A DNA stretch of 64,000 nucleotides, taken from positions 50,969,286-51,033,285 of the forward strand of contig NC_077245.1 of assembly GCF_947179165.1 (NCBI RefSeq), written 5' to 3'. Origin of the DNA: Solanum dulcamara. Lineage: Eukaryota > Streptophyta > Magnoliopsida > Solanales > Solanaceae. Below are positions 10,830-22,820 of the stretch, piece by piece (the first letter of the stretch is position 1; each line of letters opens with the position of its first letter). A program made the translations under genes and the position numbers. The notes under the pieces were generated by a model. The model was not told the origin of the DNA. It searched no databases and worked only from the letters and a program-made list of their open reading frames with translations.

Positions 10830-11780
10830 AAGCCCCTACTCTAGAGTTGGTCCCTATTGTTAATGAGTTTTCAGATGTGTTTCCTGATGATTTGCTCAGT
10901 GTCCCTCCCAAAAGGAAAATTGATTTTGGCATAGTCCTTCTTACCAATACTCAACCCATTTTTGTTCCTCCTTACTGAATGGCTCTGGTGGAACTAAAGG
11001 AGTTAGAGGATCAATTGAAGGACTTGTTAGAAAAAGGTTACATTAGACCAGGTATATTTCTATGGGGTGCTCCTATTTTGTTTGTTAGAAAGAAGGATGG
11101 TTAACTACGTATGTACATTGACTACTGATAATTGAATAAAGTAACCATGAAGAATAAATACCCAATTCTGAGGATAGAAGATTTTTTTAAGCAATTGCAA
11201 TGGGCAAGTTATTTTTCCAAGGTTGATCTCCACTTTGGTTATCACCAATTAAGGGTGAGAGAGTGTGATATTCCTAAGCTAGTATTTCAAATAAGGTATG
11301 GTCATTATGAGTTCTTAGTTATGTCATTTGGTTTGACCAATGCCTCCACAGTGTTCATGGACTTGATGAATAGGGTGTTCAAGCAATATTTGGACATGTT
11401 TGTAATTGTGTTTATTGACGATACTTTAGTTTACTGTAGGAATGATGAGGAGCATGCTAATCACTTGAGGATTGTATTGATAACTCTAAGGGATAAGCAA
11501 CTATTTTCCAAGTTCAATAAGTGTGAGTTTTGGTTAAGGGAAGTTTCTTTCCTTGGTCACATTGTATCCAGTGAAGGGATTATGGTTGATCCTAAGAAAA
11601 TGGAGGCGGTTAAGAATTAGCCTAGACCATTATCTCCTTTTGATACTAAGAGTTTCTTGGGCATAACCAAATATTATAGAAGATTTTTCGAAGGGTTTTC
11701 ATCGATATCTTCTACTTTGACTAATTTGACCCAAAAGAAAGTGAAGTTCCAATAGTCGGAAGCTTGTGAGAAAAGTTTCT
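10830..11780 (+). pseudogene. Reverse transcriptase domain of pol, interrupted by stops
   Basis: The same frame carries [14 protein letters not shown], then [32 protein letters not shown], and the fingers/palm in the longest open piece 11,132-11,620 (162 codons). The catalytic motif FIDDTLVY at 11,411 is intact, as are [12 protein letters not shown] and FLGHIVS. Stops lie at 10,976, 11,101, 11,126, 11,129, 11,618, 11,753 and 11,780; most replace Arg, Gln or Trp codons and are explained by C-to-T or G-to-A changes. Domain order PR-RT-RNase H-integrase is that of Ty3/gypsy. Confidence 0.92.
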
Positions 11781-11785
11781 AAGAG

Positions 11786-12440
11786 TTGAAAGATCATCTT
11801 ACCACCGCTCCTATTTTGACCTTGTCAGAAGGGACCGAGGACTTTGTTGTGTATTGTGATGTATCAAAGGTTGGTCTTGGTTATGGTTTGATACAACATT
11901 GTAAGGTGATAGCCTATTCTTTTAGGCAACTTAAGGTGCATGAAAGGAATTATCTGACTCATGACTTGGAACTAGTGGTGGTGGTATTTGCTTTGCAAAT
12001 TTGGAGACACTATCTTTATGGTGTCCATGTGGATGTGTTTATTGATGAAAAAAGTCTACAATACGTGTTTAACCAAAAGGACTTGAACCTTTGGCAAAGA
12101 AGATGGCTTGAGTTGTTGAAAGACTATGATATAAGTGTGTTGTACCATCTAGGTAAGGCTAATATGGTTGCCGATGCACTAAGTAGATTATCCATGAGTA
12201 GTGTTTCACATGTTGAAGAAGGTAAGAAAGAATTGGTCAAGGATGTGCATAGGTTGGCTCAACTAGGTGTTCGCATGGTTGATTCCAACGATGGAGGTAT
12301 CCTTACTCAAAATGGTTCAGAATTATCTCTTGTGATGGATGTTAAGGACAACCAAGACAATGATCTGGCGTTGATTGAATTAAATAAGTCGGTTGCCAAA
12401 AAATCCATTGAGGCTTTCTCCCAAGGAGGATATAGTGTAC
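11786..12440 (+). pseudogene. RNase H domain of pol and linker
   Basis: This lies in the longest open frame of the element, 11,786-12,547 (253 codons), in phase with the RT. Visible motifs: VVYCDVSKVGLGYGLIQ (first acidic residue), [21 protein letters not shown] (Glu), DEKSLQYVFNQKDLNL, and KANMVADALSRLSM (final Asp). The usual DHKSL is altered to DEKSL. The linker that follows (KKELVKDVHRLAQLGVRMVD) is typical of chromodomain-type plant gypsy elements. RNase H degrades the RNA strand during reverse transcription. Confidence 0.92.
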
Positions 12441-13500
12441 TTCACTACCAAGGTCGTTTGTGTGTTCCTAATATTAAGGGGTTAAGAGAATTAATACTAG
12501 ATGAGGCCTATAGTTCACGGTATTCAATTCATCCGGGATACACCTAGATGTATTATGATTTAAGGGAAGAGTATTGTTGAAGTGACACAAAGAAGGATAT
12601 AGCAGAGTTCGTGGCTAAGTGTCCAAATTGCCAACAAGTTAAAGTTGAGCATCAAAAGCCAGGAGATTTAGCTCAAAACATTGATATTCCTACTTGGAAG
12701 TGGGAAGATGTGAATATGGACTTTGTAACTGATTTTCCTCATACTAAGAAACAATATGATTCCATTTGGATTTTTTTGGAAATGACCAAGTCGGCTCACT
12801 TTCTACCGATTAAGACTTCTTGTGGTTCCTAAGATTATGCTAAGTTGTATGTTTGTGAGTTGGTAAGACTACATGGTGTTCCCTTGTCAATTATATTAGA
12901 TTGAGGTAATTAATTGAGTTCACACTTTTAGAAGTCATTTCAAAAGGGTCTTGGTACAAAAGTGTAATTAAGTACCACTTTCCATCCTCAAACCAATTGT
13001 CAAGCCGAACGGACGATCCAAAACTTAGAGGATATGTTGAGGGTATGTGTGATTGATTTTAAAGGAAGTTGGGATGAGCATTTTCTATTGATCGAGTTTG
13101 CCTACAATAATAGTTATTGCTCTAGCATCCTAATTACTCCTTTTAAAGCATTATGTGAGAGAAGATGTAGGCTCCTGGTGGGATGGTTTGAAGTGGGTGG
13201 ATGGCATTGATTTGTACAAATTTGGTAATAGATGCTTTGGAGAAGGTGAGACCCATACTGGAGAGGTTAAAGATGGCTCAAAGTCGTCGAAAGTTTTATT
13301 CGAATGTTAGGAAAAGAGAGCTTGAACTTGAGGCGGATGATTGGGTCTATTTGAAGGTTTCACCCATGAAAGGTGTAATGCATTTTGGTACGAAAGGGAA
13401 ATTAATTCCTAGATATGCTGGACCTTACAAGATATTAAGGCATATTGGCAATGTGTCTTATGAATTGGATTTTCCATTTGAGTTAGCTATGGTTCACCGG
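12441..13500 (+). pseudogene. Integrase domain of pol, interrupted by stops
   Basis: The N-terminal zinc finger is split over 12,470-12,650: GRLCVPNIKGLRELI, SIHPG and then CPNCQQVKVEHQKPG. The core has NMDFVTDFP (first Asp) at about 12,715, SIILD with a stop at the following Arg position (second Asp, about 12,890) and the QNLEDMLR Glu near 13,027. Stops at 12,545, 12,577, 12,830 and about 12,901 break it. The C-terminal part lies in a different phase at 13,201-13,521 (SRRKFYSNVRKRELE, YAGPYKILRHIGNVSYELD). It would insert cDNA into the genome if intact. Confidence 0.9.
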
Positions 13501-13736
13501 TGTTTCATGTATCTATGTTGAAGAAGTTTGTGGGTGATCTGAATTCATTTATACCATTAGAAGATGTGAATATTGAAGAGAATTTGACTTACGAGGAGAT
13601 TCTGGTGAAAATCTTAGATTGGCAAGTGAAGAAGCTAACAAACAAACAAGTTGTATTCGTTAAGGTGTTATGGAGAAATCAACATGTAGAGAGTGCTATT
13701 TGGGAAGCGGAGGTTGATATGATGAAGCAATACTAG
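13500..13736 (+). pseudogene. Integrase C-terminal chromodomain
   Basis: The frame 13,500-13,736 (78 codons) opens FHVSMLKKFVGDLNSFIPL and continues with EILVKILDWQVKKLTNKQV and VKVLWRNQHVESAIWEAE, the compact chromodomain at the end of pol in Tekay/Del-type chromoviruses. A one-base shift near 13,500 separates it from the integrase body. Chromodomains of this class are thought to target integration to heterochromatin. Open to its natural stop at 13,734-13,736. Confidence 0.85.
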
Positions 13737-13996
13737 TATGTCATTCTCTCTACACAAGTCTAAGGTAGTACGTTGTTCTTATTCAAGTCGATTAAATGCC
13801 TATGTAATTAGTCCTTCCTATGTCATTCACATGCATGCGTGTTCATGAAAGTTGATTTTATGTCACGTTTTATGTTATGTTTGAAATTTTCATGTTTTAT
13901 GGATTTTAAGGTATCATTATATTCATGATGGGTTATTAGTTCTCTTTCTGTATCTTTTCTATGATAGTCGAATCTCATTCGAGGATAAATGTTCCC

Positions 13997-14006
13997 AAGG
14001 GGGAGA
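13997..14006 (+). other. Polypurine tract before the 3' LTR
   Basis: AAGGGGGAGA, three bases upstream of the LTR start TGTAAGACCCC. It primes plus-strand DNA synthesis. It follows 260 bp of 3' untranslated sequence containing the ATTCGAGGATAAATGTTCCC block typical of these elements. Confidence 0.85.
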
Positions 14007-14009
14007 TAT

Positions 14010-15860
14010 TGTAAGACCCCGAAGTCGGAAAGTTGGAACCAAAGAGAAATTACTCAAAATGTGGACTGGAATCAAGACTATGACTTACTCTATAATTCTA
14101 GAAGTTCCTACGATACGAGTCGAAGAAGGAGTCCTTGAACTTGTTCAAGACAAATCTTTGAAGGAGCTCCAGTCGTCTTCTTATTAATGAGTCATAAGGA
14201 TGACACATTTTGAAACTTCAGAGACCAATATATTTGTAGGTTTTTCAGACCCACAGGACGAACGACTTTAACAACTAGTAAGGAAGTTTACGAGTCATAG
14301 ACACAACTCGTAAGAAAAGATTAGAGACCCCAAAAATCAGGGTCTTCTAAAACCTGTAGGACGAGTTGAGTTTATGACTAGTAATCATGATGATGCGTCA
14401 TAACCACGACTCATAGAATCAACTGCAGAGGCCCCGAAATTATACCTTCCTCAGGTATGCAATGATGAATCAAGTATACGAGTTGTAGACTTGAGAATGA
14501 CTCATAGAATCTCAGTCGTACATCTAAATTTGAGTTTTAATAAAGGGTATTTGTGTATTTTTCCAAAGTTTGGTTCAATGTATCTAGACACTATTATGTC
14601 AAAGTTCAAACCTATAACTACCCATCTCTTCAAAATTCCCTCTATTCTAAATCACTCTTCAAATTTATCTAAGGCAAGATCATAAATTCTCTCAAGCTCT
14701 TCTTCAAATTCCAAGATAGGGTTTCAAGTTCTTCAAGGTTCTTCTTCAATTTTAAGTAGATTTTATCAAGGAATGAGGGGATTGATCCATGGGTTTATTT
14801 CACCCATGGAGTCCCAAGGTTTCTCAAATTATTCCTTAATTTTCAATTGTCTATTAATCCTAGTTTTGATGAATTGCATTGGGTTGCTTAAATTTTGATT
14901 TTAATTGTTATCAATAATTATTCTAAGAATGTTTCTATATAAATTGCATGATTTCAAGTTGAAGTATGAATGCCCATGCATTAAGCTATTTCAATTATGA
15001 TTTTGGTACGGTAACGTAGTTAGTTACCCAAGGGATTTCTAGTAGCAACCCAAAGTTCTAAAATACGTTGCCCATGTAGGTTACCTTTATGGCTTAGCTA
15101 GTGAATCCACATATAGCTATTGAAGTTAAAGTTGTTTCTCATGGAGTCTACCTTGGCAAATATCATCTCTCTTCTCTATGTTTAAGTTACATCAAATTCC
15201 ATGTTATAGATCGCATGGTCTTAAGATTTCAGTGAAAGGTCTTATCCCATATTTAAAGTTATTAAGCAAAGATGAAAGGTTTATTATGAAGTTTATGATG
15301 CTTGACAATAGTTTACATGATATTTCAAATGCTTTAAGTTAATTCATGCTCATTATGATTGGTCATACATCTTATGTCATAATGCTCATATTTCTTTACT
15401 TGTTCATGCATATGTCATGTACTTAGTACCTTTTATATAATAACACATATTTATCCTACATTATCTCATAATGTAGGAGCGGACGACGACCATCCTATTC
15501 GTGGCTAGAGTTACTTAGTTCTCCAAAATTTGGTGAGTCCTCAATCATCGAGGTAAATGACTTTCTTTCATGTTGCTACTTTGACTTGTCTTATGTTTTG
15601 GGTGAGCTAGGAGCTTGTCCTAAGCCCCCATCAAAGTCTACTATATAGGCATGTTTAGATGTTTGTATTGAGGTAAGTCCATTTTGTACATTGGATTGTG
15701 TATTTCTATTCCTTAGACTTGTACTTTTGAGTTGATTCTTCCACTTATCTTATTATGTTCTTTTCCTTATGTATGCGATGTATGCTAAGATGGCTTTGTT
15801 GGGATCCTTTAGGTTTCTGATCACGGTGTCACATCTATGCCCTAGGCTTGTGTCATAACA
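14010..15860 (+). mobile_element. LTR-A, 3' LTR of the chromodomain element
   Basis: Begins TGTAAGACCCCGAAG after the PPT and ends GTGTCATAACA; 1,851 bp. The last 240 bp match the 5' LTR remnant at 8,769-9,008. It holds repeated ACGAGTC/CATAGAATC-type motifs at 14.2-14.5 kb and a transcribed-type region with ATTCATGG/CCATGG blocks near 14.8 kb. The 64-codon frame at 14,491 is LTR sequence. Confidence 0.85.
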
Positions 15861-16344
15861 GAAGGATGATGCATAATAGACATATTAAATAAACATGCTG
15901 AACTATAAAACATACTGATACAATGACCAAGTAAATAATATGAAAAAGGATAAAAGTTGTACTGAAATAACTGAATACTTAATCATACAAAAATGAAAGA
16001 CTGACTATTGTAGATACTAAAATTGACATATAACAATGTGAGCTAATATATGGATTTTGATGTATAATCCTCATCAAAAGGTCTCAATTTACTTCGCCAA
16101 GGTATAAAGGCCAATTTAAGCTAATGTCTATAAAAACTAAGAAGCCGACCTCAACTAAGGAAACGCCCCTTAAATTCTATGGTGACACGTTGTTCCAGGA
16201 CTTAGAGATTGATACTAAATGATCCATTAGACGTTGACCGTGATACTTCATCCCTAACTCCACTCAATGCTAAGTAAAACTCCCAATGAAAATATGTATT
16301 TAACTTATAGAGTAATAATGATAATACTGAAATACTAATAACTG
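15861..16344. other. No gene recognised; probable retroelement flank
   Basis: A 480-bp stretch between the LTR-A end and a minus-strand integrase relic. It resembles noncoding retroelement sequence in composition, but I could not match it to another part of the window. The 62-codon minus frame ending at 16,202 overlaps its end and contains the last recognisable integrase residues. Confidence 0.3.
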
Positions 16345-17714
16345 AGTAGCTCATGGAACCCCATGCAATTTCACTAACTCTCGAATGCAAAGTTTAGCAT
16401 AGTCCTCAGTTGTATAGAGAGTCTTAACTTGAAGGAAATGTGATGACTTAGTCATTCGGTCTACAACCACTTATATCGAGTCATGCTTCTGACCTGTGCA
16501 AGGCAAAACCCTGATGAAGTGCATATTCAACTCTTCCCACTTCTAAGTAGGAATATTGATATCTGAGTCATACCTTTTGATTTCAGATGCTCAACTTTAA
16601 CTTGTGAGCAATTTGGACACTTAGCCACAAATTTCTCAATATTTTTCTTTATGACATTCCACTAATCCAAGATTTTACCATGACTATAATTTTTAGAGAG
16701 AGGTAAAAGTGAAAGGCATGTTGGGGGATTATGCGGTAGTTGAAAGAGATGCTCGAAATGGCTAGGGGTGAATGGCCAACAAAGATTGGATATTGTTGGT
16801 TTTCCGCGAAATCTATTTTTGTAGACTGCATGATGTCGATGGCCCATTTAAGTGAAGGGGCGCATCCACCGAAGATGGCAGTGGAAAGACGGGAGCACAT
16901 AAACTTTCCATAGATCATGGTGCATATTAGTTGTTCTTGGGTGAATAGAATATCGAGAACTGTAAGCCTCTTCTAGTATCTATTACCTTAACCAATCAAC
17001 ATCTAAAACACATAGCTAACCCTATAACTAAGCACCATATCCCCCTTTCGGAGAAAGCATCAATGGTCTTTTGAGAACGTCTTTCTTCATATTACCCTAG
17101 GTTGGATCATCATCCTAATTTTCCCTAATATCCATCACAAGAGATGATTCTGATCCATTCTAAAAAATAACTCTACCATCTTCTGAATCAATCAGACGAA
17201 CTCCCAAGAGAGTAGGTCTGTGAACATCACGAACTAACTCTTTCTTATCATTATCAACGTAAGCAACATTGTTCATACATAAACTACTGAGAGCATCTTG
17301 CACTTCATTGACTTTACCTAGATGGTATAAGACACTCATGTCATAATTCTTTGACAACTCGAGCCATATCCTCTGGCAAAAATTCAAGTCTTTCTGATTA
17401 ACCACATAATGTAGGTTTTTATGATCCTTGAACACTCCAAGTGAACTCCATAAAGATAGTGCCTCCAAATATTCAAGGCAAACAACACTACTCCTAATTT
17501 GATATTATGAGTCTGGTAATTCTTCTCATGAACCTTGTGAATTCTGGAAGCATAAGTTATGAACTTTCCATATTGTATCAACACATAATTAATACAAGTT
17601 TTTTTTGTATCACAATACACCAAAAAACCATCTAAACCCTCTGTTAGAGTGAAAACTAGGGAAGACATAAGTCAAGTCTTTAAATCCTGAAAACTCTTCT
17701 CACAATCTTCAAAC
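16345..17714 (-). pseudogene. Ty3/gypsy pol relic: RNase H and integrase N-terminal half
   Basis: On the minus strand, 17,668-17,384 and 17,468-17,160 encode RNase H in two overlapping frames (FLVYCDTKKTCINYVLIQ, KVHEKNYQTHNIKLGVVLFAL, NQKDLNFCQRIWLEL, GKVNEVQDALSSL), showing a frameshift. Positions 17,060-16,900 give the zinc-finger start (LEEAYSSRYSIHPRT, HHDLWKVY), and 16,664-16,345 give KNIEKFVAKCPNC and the start of the core. A foreign 232-bp segment splits the zinc finger. The upstream RT part continues at 22,567-22,757 beyond an inserted LTR. Confidence 0.85.
16667..16898. other. Unidentified 232-bp insertion in the integrase zinc finger
   Basis: The integrase reading matches family sequence up to about 16,899 on one side and from about 16,666 on the other, with only a few shared bases (AT/ATA) at the junctions. 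The segment between is more G+C-rich than its surroundings, and its minus strand has an open frame over most of its length (part of 16,649-16,918: CSRLSTAIFGGCAPSLKWAID). I do not recognise it. It could be captured genic or organellar DNA or a small transposable element; no terminal inverted repeats were obvious. Confidence 0.55.
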
Positions 17715-17719
17715 CACTA
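17715..17719. other. Target site duplication CACTA (left)
   Basis: CACTA immediately left of the solo LTR-A start TGTAAG at 17,720. The same five bases follow the LTR end at 22,562-22,566, as expected for integrase-mediated insertion. Confidence 0.85.
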
Positions 17720-20700
17720 TGTAAGTTGAAAGTCATAAAACGAGGTTCAGAAGAAGTTCCATAGAAAAATCTCAGCTTTTGCACCAGGTGGCCACTACGG
17801 ACTAGGTTCAGGAACCGTGTTACTCAGTATGGTCTATTTTGGTTCCCGTGGGTGATATCCTAAAATTCAAGAGTTTAGAGGTGGGCTTCACGATAGGGAC
17901 CACGGTCCATAGTGATCTCCATGATCCATGGTTACCTTCGTGGTGGACACACCTCTGAGACCCCCAGATTTCCAGTTCAAGTCTACTAACACAAACCAGT
18001 TTCACGGACTGTATTGCCCAAAATGGTCCATGGTGAGGGTCCGTTTAGTAACCCAAAATCAGTTTTAAGTCATGGTTATTTTGGTCATTTCCCTAAATTT
18101 CATTAATTAATGTGGATGGTTTTGAGACTAGATTCTTACCTATTATTCCCAAAATCACATTTCCCTCTCATTCTTACCATAATTCCCAAAATCACAAAAT
18201 CTTCTCTCCCAAGTTTTTTCTCAAGAGTCTTCTTCTTCTCCAAGCAATTTAAAAAGATTTCTTCAAGGTCATGCTTCAATTCACTTCAGTTTAGAGCTTC
18301 TAAAGGTCAAGGTATGTGGGACTTCATCCATGGGTACCTTTTACCCATGGAATACCAAGTTTTGTCCCCAATTTCTTTAACACAAAGCCCTAATTTCATG
18401 ATTTGCATTGGGTCTTCTAAATTAAGCTATATTTCAATGGTATTAGCCTTTTTATGCATAATTGACATCATATTACATGAATTTAAGATGACTTTCAATG
18501 ATTCATGATATTTGGTAGTTTTAATTATGATTTGTAAGCTATGATCATGATTTTGTTTCAAATTATATTCAATAAAAGCTTTATTGAATGCTCTTCAAAG
18601 TTATGAATGATTTATGAAAGGTTTTGAATAATGATTCTATGACGTTTCAAGAAAGTTAATGAAAAGGTGACTTAAGGTCCTTAATGAATAAGCTGACATA
18701 AGACCCTAATGATATTGTTATGAAAAGAATTTGTAATAATGGAAGACCTACACCCACATTACATAAATCACATGACGAATGAGTTATTCCTATGATATAT
18801 TTATATTACGATATGATATGTATTTCGTTGGATGTTGAATTAGCATCAAGTGAACTTTGAGGTAGGGGCTCGACCCAAGCCCTAATAGCAACCCTTAGTC
18901 CCTTAAACTACATTGCCATAATAAGATTTTATTTACCAATATGGGTTTGATGATGCTGATAATAATGTTGGAAGGAGCCTACCTTGGCAAATAGCCTCCC
19001 CCTTCTCAATATGGCTTTTATTGTGATACCCAACTCCATAGGTCGTGAAAGGATCCCGATTGGGCACCCATACATACCCTTAGCCCACTTAGCATATTAC
19101 AGAATAAATAAAAGTAGAAATCAAAAAGGGGTCGCTAGAGAGCGCATGAGAATAGATATAGCAAAAGAGGGCCGTTAAGGCCATTACGGAAAAAAAAGCC
19201 CAAAACATATATACATAACCCATATCACAAGTCTACATACCTCTACAAAATGATAGCCTAGTCATATGACGGGACAAGGTCCTGTCGTACCCTTAACTAA
19301 TATGTACAAATGTACAATAGAAAAGTTAATACCAAAATAGGGCTCCGGAAAAAGAGCACTACCAAACAACAAGGTGGATGTCCTAAGCGAGCGGATAGGC
19401 AAACCGAGCGTCTATACCTGCGGACATGTAACGCAACCCCCAAAGAAAGGGGGTCAGTATGAACAATGTACTGAGTATGTAAAGCATGGACTTTAATAGG
19501 TAAATCCATTACCAGAATAGAAGGTGCAAAAATGAGCAAAATATCCAAAATATCAAAATGCTTTTCATAACCACAGATAATATATGCAGAAAAACATATG
19601 CCATATCCGGCCCTATTATGGGACTCAGTGAACAAATCAATGTCACCACCCCATCATTGGCGCCAAAACTTATCATAACTCCATAGTAGGAAATATCTTC
19701 GTAACCGATCATATCATATTAGATGGTCATATCAGATCATATCATATCATATGTGTACATGGCACATCATAACTCGACAAATCAAACCTATATACAGGGC
19801 GTACCTAGCCCCTTACATCGGGGCATGGTGAATGATGTAGAGAAGTACGCACGATAACAAAACCTGATCCAGGCTCGGTGAAGGAAGCATTGAGGCATCC
19901 ACGAGTGGAGTAGTAAGAAACTAAATGCACTTTAAATAATTTTTGAGACTCGCTGGAGTTAACAAAATGTTTTATTATTCAAAATTCAAGATAAGAGTCG
20001 TATCAAGTACCTTTTGAATATCATTATGATTTATATCCAAATAAAACTTTTGGAATCATATACACGTATCTAGGCATGATAAAATATCCTTTGGAAAATC
20101 AAGAAGTTGACCATCCTAGCGGCTCTATGAATAGGAACTTCCTTGGAATCATATAAAAGTCATATACGTGTTTCATAAAAACCATGCCAAAAAGGAAGAT
20201 TAGCTTTATATACTTATGTCAAAACATGCCAAGAGAAAGAACGATTAGCTTTACATACTTATTCCAAAGACATGCCAAAAGAAGGAATGGTTAGCTTTAC
20301 ATACCTCTTACGGATTACTCCTAATATATTTGACTCATCGTCTCTTGAACCTATTTAACATGAAAGTAATACTATGGTTAATGACCTTTCACTTTCAAAT
20401 TCCAACTCTACAACCAAGTCTTCATAGAGGTCATTTCCTTATCCATTTCCCTCGACTAGTTCATTACTAGTTCCTAAGTTATCGAAAATTGGGCAGCATC
20501 TCCCCTATAATTTCAACATCCCCGAGATTTCAACTCGGCTACCATGTCAAGAACCATACCAACAAAAATAACCAGCAGCATATATACAAGTAAATCATTT
20601 CAAAATTACTCAATACAACTCTAAACCACTAGCTCAAAACTACGATATCAAAATAGAGTTTTTAACCTTTATTTCATAACACCTTTTTTAGAAAATTTTA

Positions 20701-22561
20701 CAGCCCTGAAACACAACACCAAACCAGCTGCAAACGCAGCACCACAATCACAACACACTACTCGACTTCGACTTAGCTATAACAACTTCAATTTAGTTTG
20801 TTTCTAATGTCAAGCGTCCTTATGAAAATTTTCCACTTCCATCCTCATTCCAGACATGTAATATACATCATAACATCATCATAAACTCCAGTTCGAAAGG
20901 AAAAAATTTACCTTACCCGAAACTCGCCAAAACTTGTCGGAACTCGCCTCAAAAATTTTTTTAGCGCAGCTGAAACTTCGGGGCTATTTGTTAACTTTTT
21001 AGGGATTCTACCAACCATAAATTTACATTACCAATACCTTCATAACATCATGGTATACCCTAGATAGTTAATTGACAGAATGAAATTGGAGAACTTACCT
21101 TTTTCCTCTCCAAATCCGTGGCCTTCTCTCTCTACCTCTCTAGTTTCTTCTCTTCCTCTTTCTCTTATTCTTGAGTTTTCTAGAAATGTATGGAAATTTG
21201 ATAAGTCATAAGACACATATATATAGGCTACCTAAGGGGGGTGACATATTTCAACACTTAAGTGGTGACACATGTCAAGCCCTAAGTGGTGACACATGTC
21301 AAGGCTTCATTTGGGCCACCACATCCCTTCTTCCAATCACGAGCTGCCATGTGGCATGTGGGGGCCCACCCCTTTTCTCTAGAATCTTCCATATGGTACT
21401 CCCAGCTACTACCATGTGGCACTCTCCCATGTTTCCATGTGGCACTTTCTTTTCCCCTTCGTGGATTTGTAATCTCATCTTCTTTTACGAACCTATGTAA
21501 TCCTTGCTACATAAGCTTGGCATGTAATTCAGTAGCTTAAGTATGTAATATATCCAAGTTGTAAGCTTATGTAAATAATTCGAGTCCTACAACTTATTGT
21601 TTGGTCTCCAACTTCTTCCGGATTCTTCTAACTCTATTTCCAATCTTCTCTACTATGGGGTATCACATTCTCCCTTCCTTAGAGTTGTTTGATGGCATTA
21701 TAGCCTATCTGGATCACATGGTAACTTCTAAGAAGCTTTCAAGAACTTAGGAATCTTTCAAGAAACTTAAGAAGCTTTTAGAAACTTTAAGAAACATTAG
21801 GAAACCTTAAGAAACTTAAGAGGCTTACAATCCTTCCATGAAACTTAAGAGCCTTTCAAGAGACTTAAGAACGTGTTCCAAGGTACAAAAGTATGGGGTG
21901 TAACATGTATGGACTTATATGTCTGTTAAAATTCCCATCCTACACTATTTAAACAAAGGTATAAAGTTCTCATGATGATGAGGTTTTTGATGCACTAACC
22001 AATGAATTAAATGTTTTAAGGTTTTTACCACTTATCTTGTGTTTTAAAGATGTTGGTCTTATATCTAATGATTGATATTGGTTATGTCCTATATTTATTG
22101 ATCATGCATGATTCTTACATACTTAGTGACGCATACTTTTGCCTCATTATATCATAATGTATGGTCTGACAATCACGCTCATCCTCTGATTCATGGCTAG
22201 AGCCCATTATAGTTGTACTTGGTGGTGAGTCCTCATGTTTCAAGGGCATGGGATTTTAACTTCATGTTGACATTTGAATTCTTCATTACTCTTATGTTGT
22301 GATAGGTGAGCTAGGGACTTATCTTATGCCCCCAACGAGCTAGTAGAGGCATGCTAGATATTCATGGAGTCTATGTTGTCGCTTTTACTCTTTTGAGACT
22401 TATGTTCCTTTTATCGAGACTACGCTTTTATAGCTTGATTTAGCTCTATTTTCTTTACTTATTTTATATATGCTCATGAATGATATTATAATAGGCTTGG
22501 TTGGGGTCCCTCAGGATTTTAATCTATATGTCACAGTTAGGCTTTAGTTTGGGTCATGGCA
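17720..22561 (+). mobile_element. Solo LTR-A inserted in a gypsy pol relic
   Basis: Runs from TGTAAGTTGAAAG to GGGTCATGGCA and is flanked by CACTA on both sides, with no internal element sequence. It is a solo LTR formed by LTR-LTR recombination. Excluding a nested LTR-B (19,022-21,905 plus its 5-bp duplication) it is about 1.95 kb, comparable to the 1.85-kb LTR-A at 14,010-15,860. It shares with that copy the CCATGG block near 18.34 kb and the GAGCCTACCTTGGCAAATA block near 18.98 kb. Repeated ACCACGGTCCATAG-type motifs lie at 17.76-18.06 kb. Frames such as 18,110-18,508 are LTR sequence. Confidence 0.85.
19022..21905 (-). mobile_element. Solo LTR-B nested inside the solo LTR-A
   Basis: Left edge TGTGATACCCAACTCC is the mutated LTR-B 3' end on the minus strand; right edge GGGGTGTAACA is its 5' start. 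Length 2,884 bp. Flanks TTTAT (19,017-19,021) and TGTAT (21,906-21,910) agree at four of five bases, consistent with an old 5-bp target duplication. The interrupted LTR-A resumes directly after it. No PBS, PPT or coding sequence is present. The frames at 19,297-19,712 (minus) and 21,171-21,540 (plus) are LTR-derived. Confidence 0.82.
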
Positions 22562-22566
22562 CACTA

Positions 22567-22757
22567 AAACTTGACTTTCTTCGTAGTTAATCTGGACAAA
22601 GGAGAAACGATAGAAGAAAATCTTTCAAAGAACCTTCTGTAGTACCTAGATAAACCCAACAAATTCCTTTTATCTGAAAGAGAGAAATGTCTAGACCAGT
22701 TCCTAACTACCTTGGTCTTTTGAGGATCAACTTGAATATCCTCTACAGAAACTATAT
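22567..22757 (-). pseudogene. Ty3/gypsy RT C-terminal fragment (upstream part of the split pol relic)
   Basis: The minus strand reads DIQVDPQKTKVVRNW, then LLGLSRYYRRFFERFSSI and SRLTTKKVKF, the thumb/connection region of gypsy RT. It is the direct upstream continuation of the RNase H relic at 17,160-17,714. When the solo LTR and one CACTA copy are disregarded, the two coding segments meet in phase. On its other side it is truncated by an LTR-B end at 22,758. Confidence 0.88.
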
Positions 22758-22820
22758 TGTCATGACCCAACCTCATAGACCGCGACTGGGGTCCGACCTA
22801 GACCCCTCATATACATATTT
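22758..22820 (-). mobile_element. 63-bp LTR-B stub
   Basis: Begins TGTCATGACCCAACC, followed by the usual GCGACTGGGGTCCGACC block, then stops where a second LTR-B terminus begins at 22,821. It is the outermost 63 bp of an LTR-B copy invaded by another member of the same family. Confidence 0.75.
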
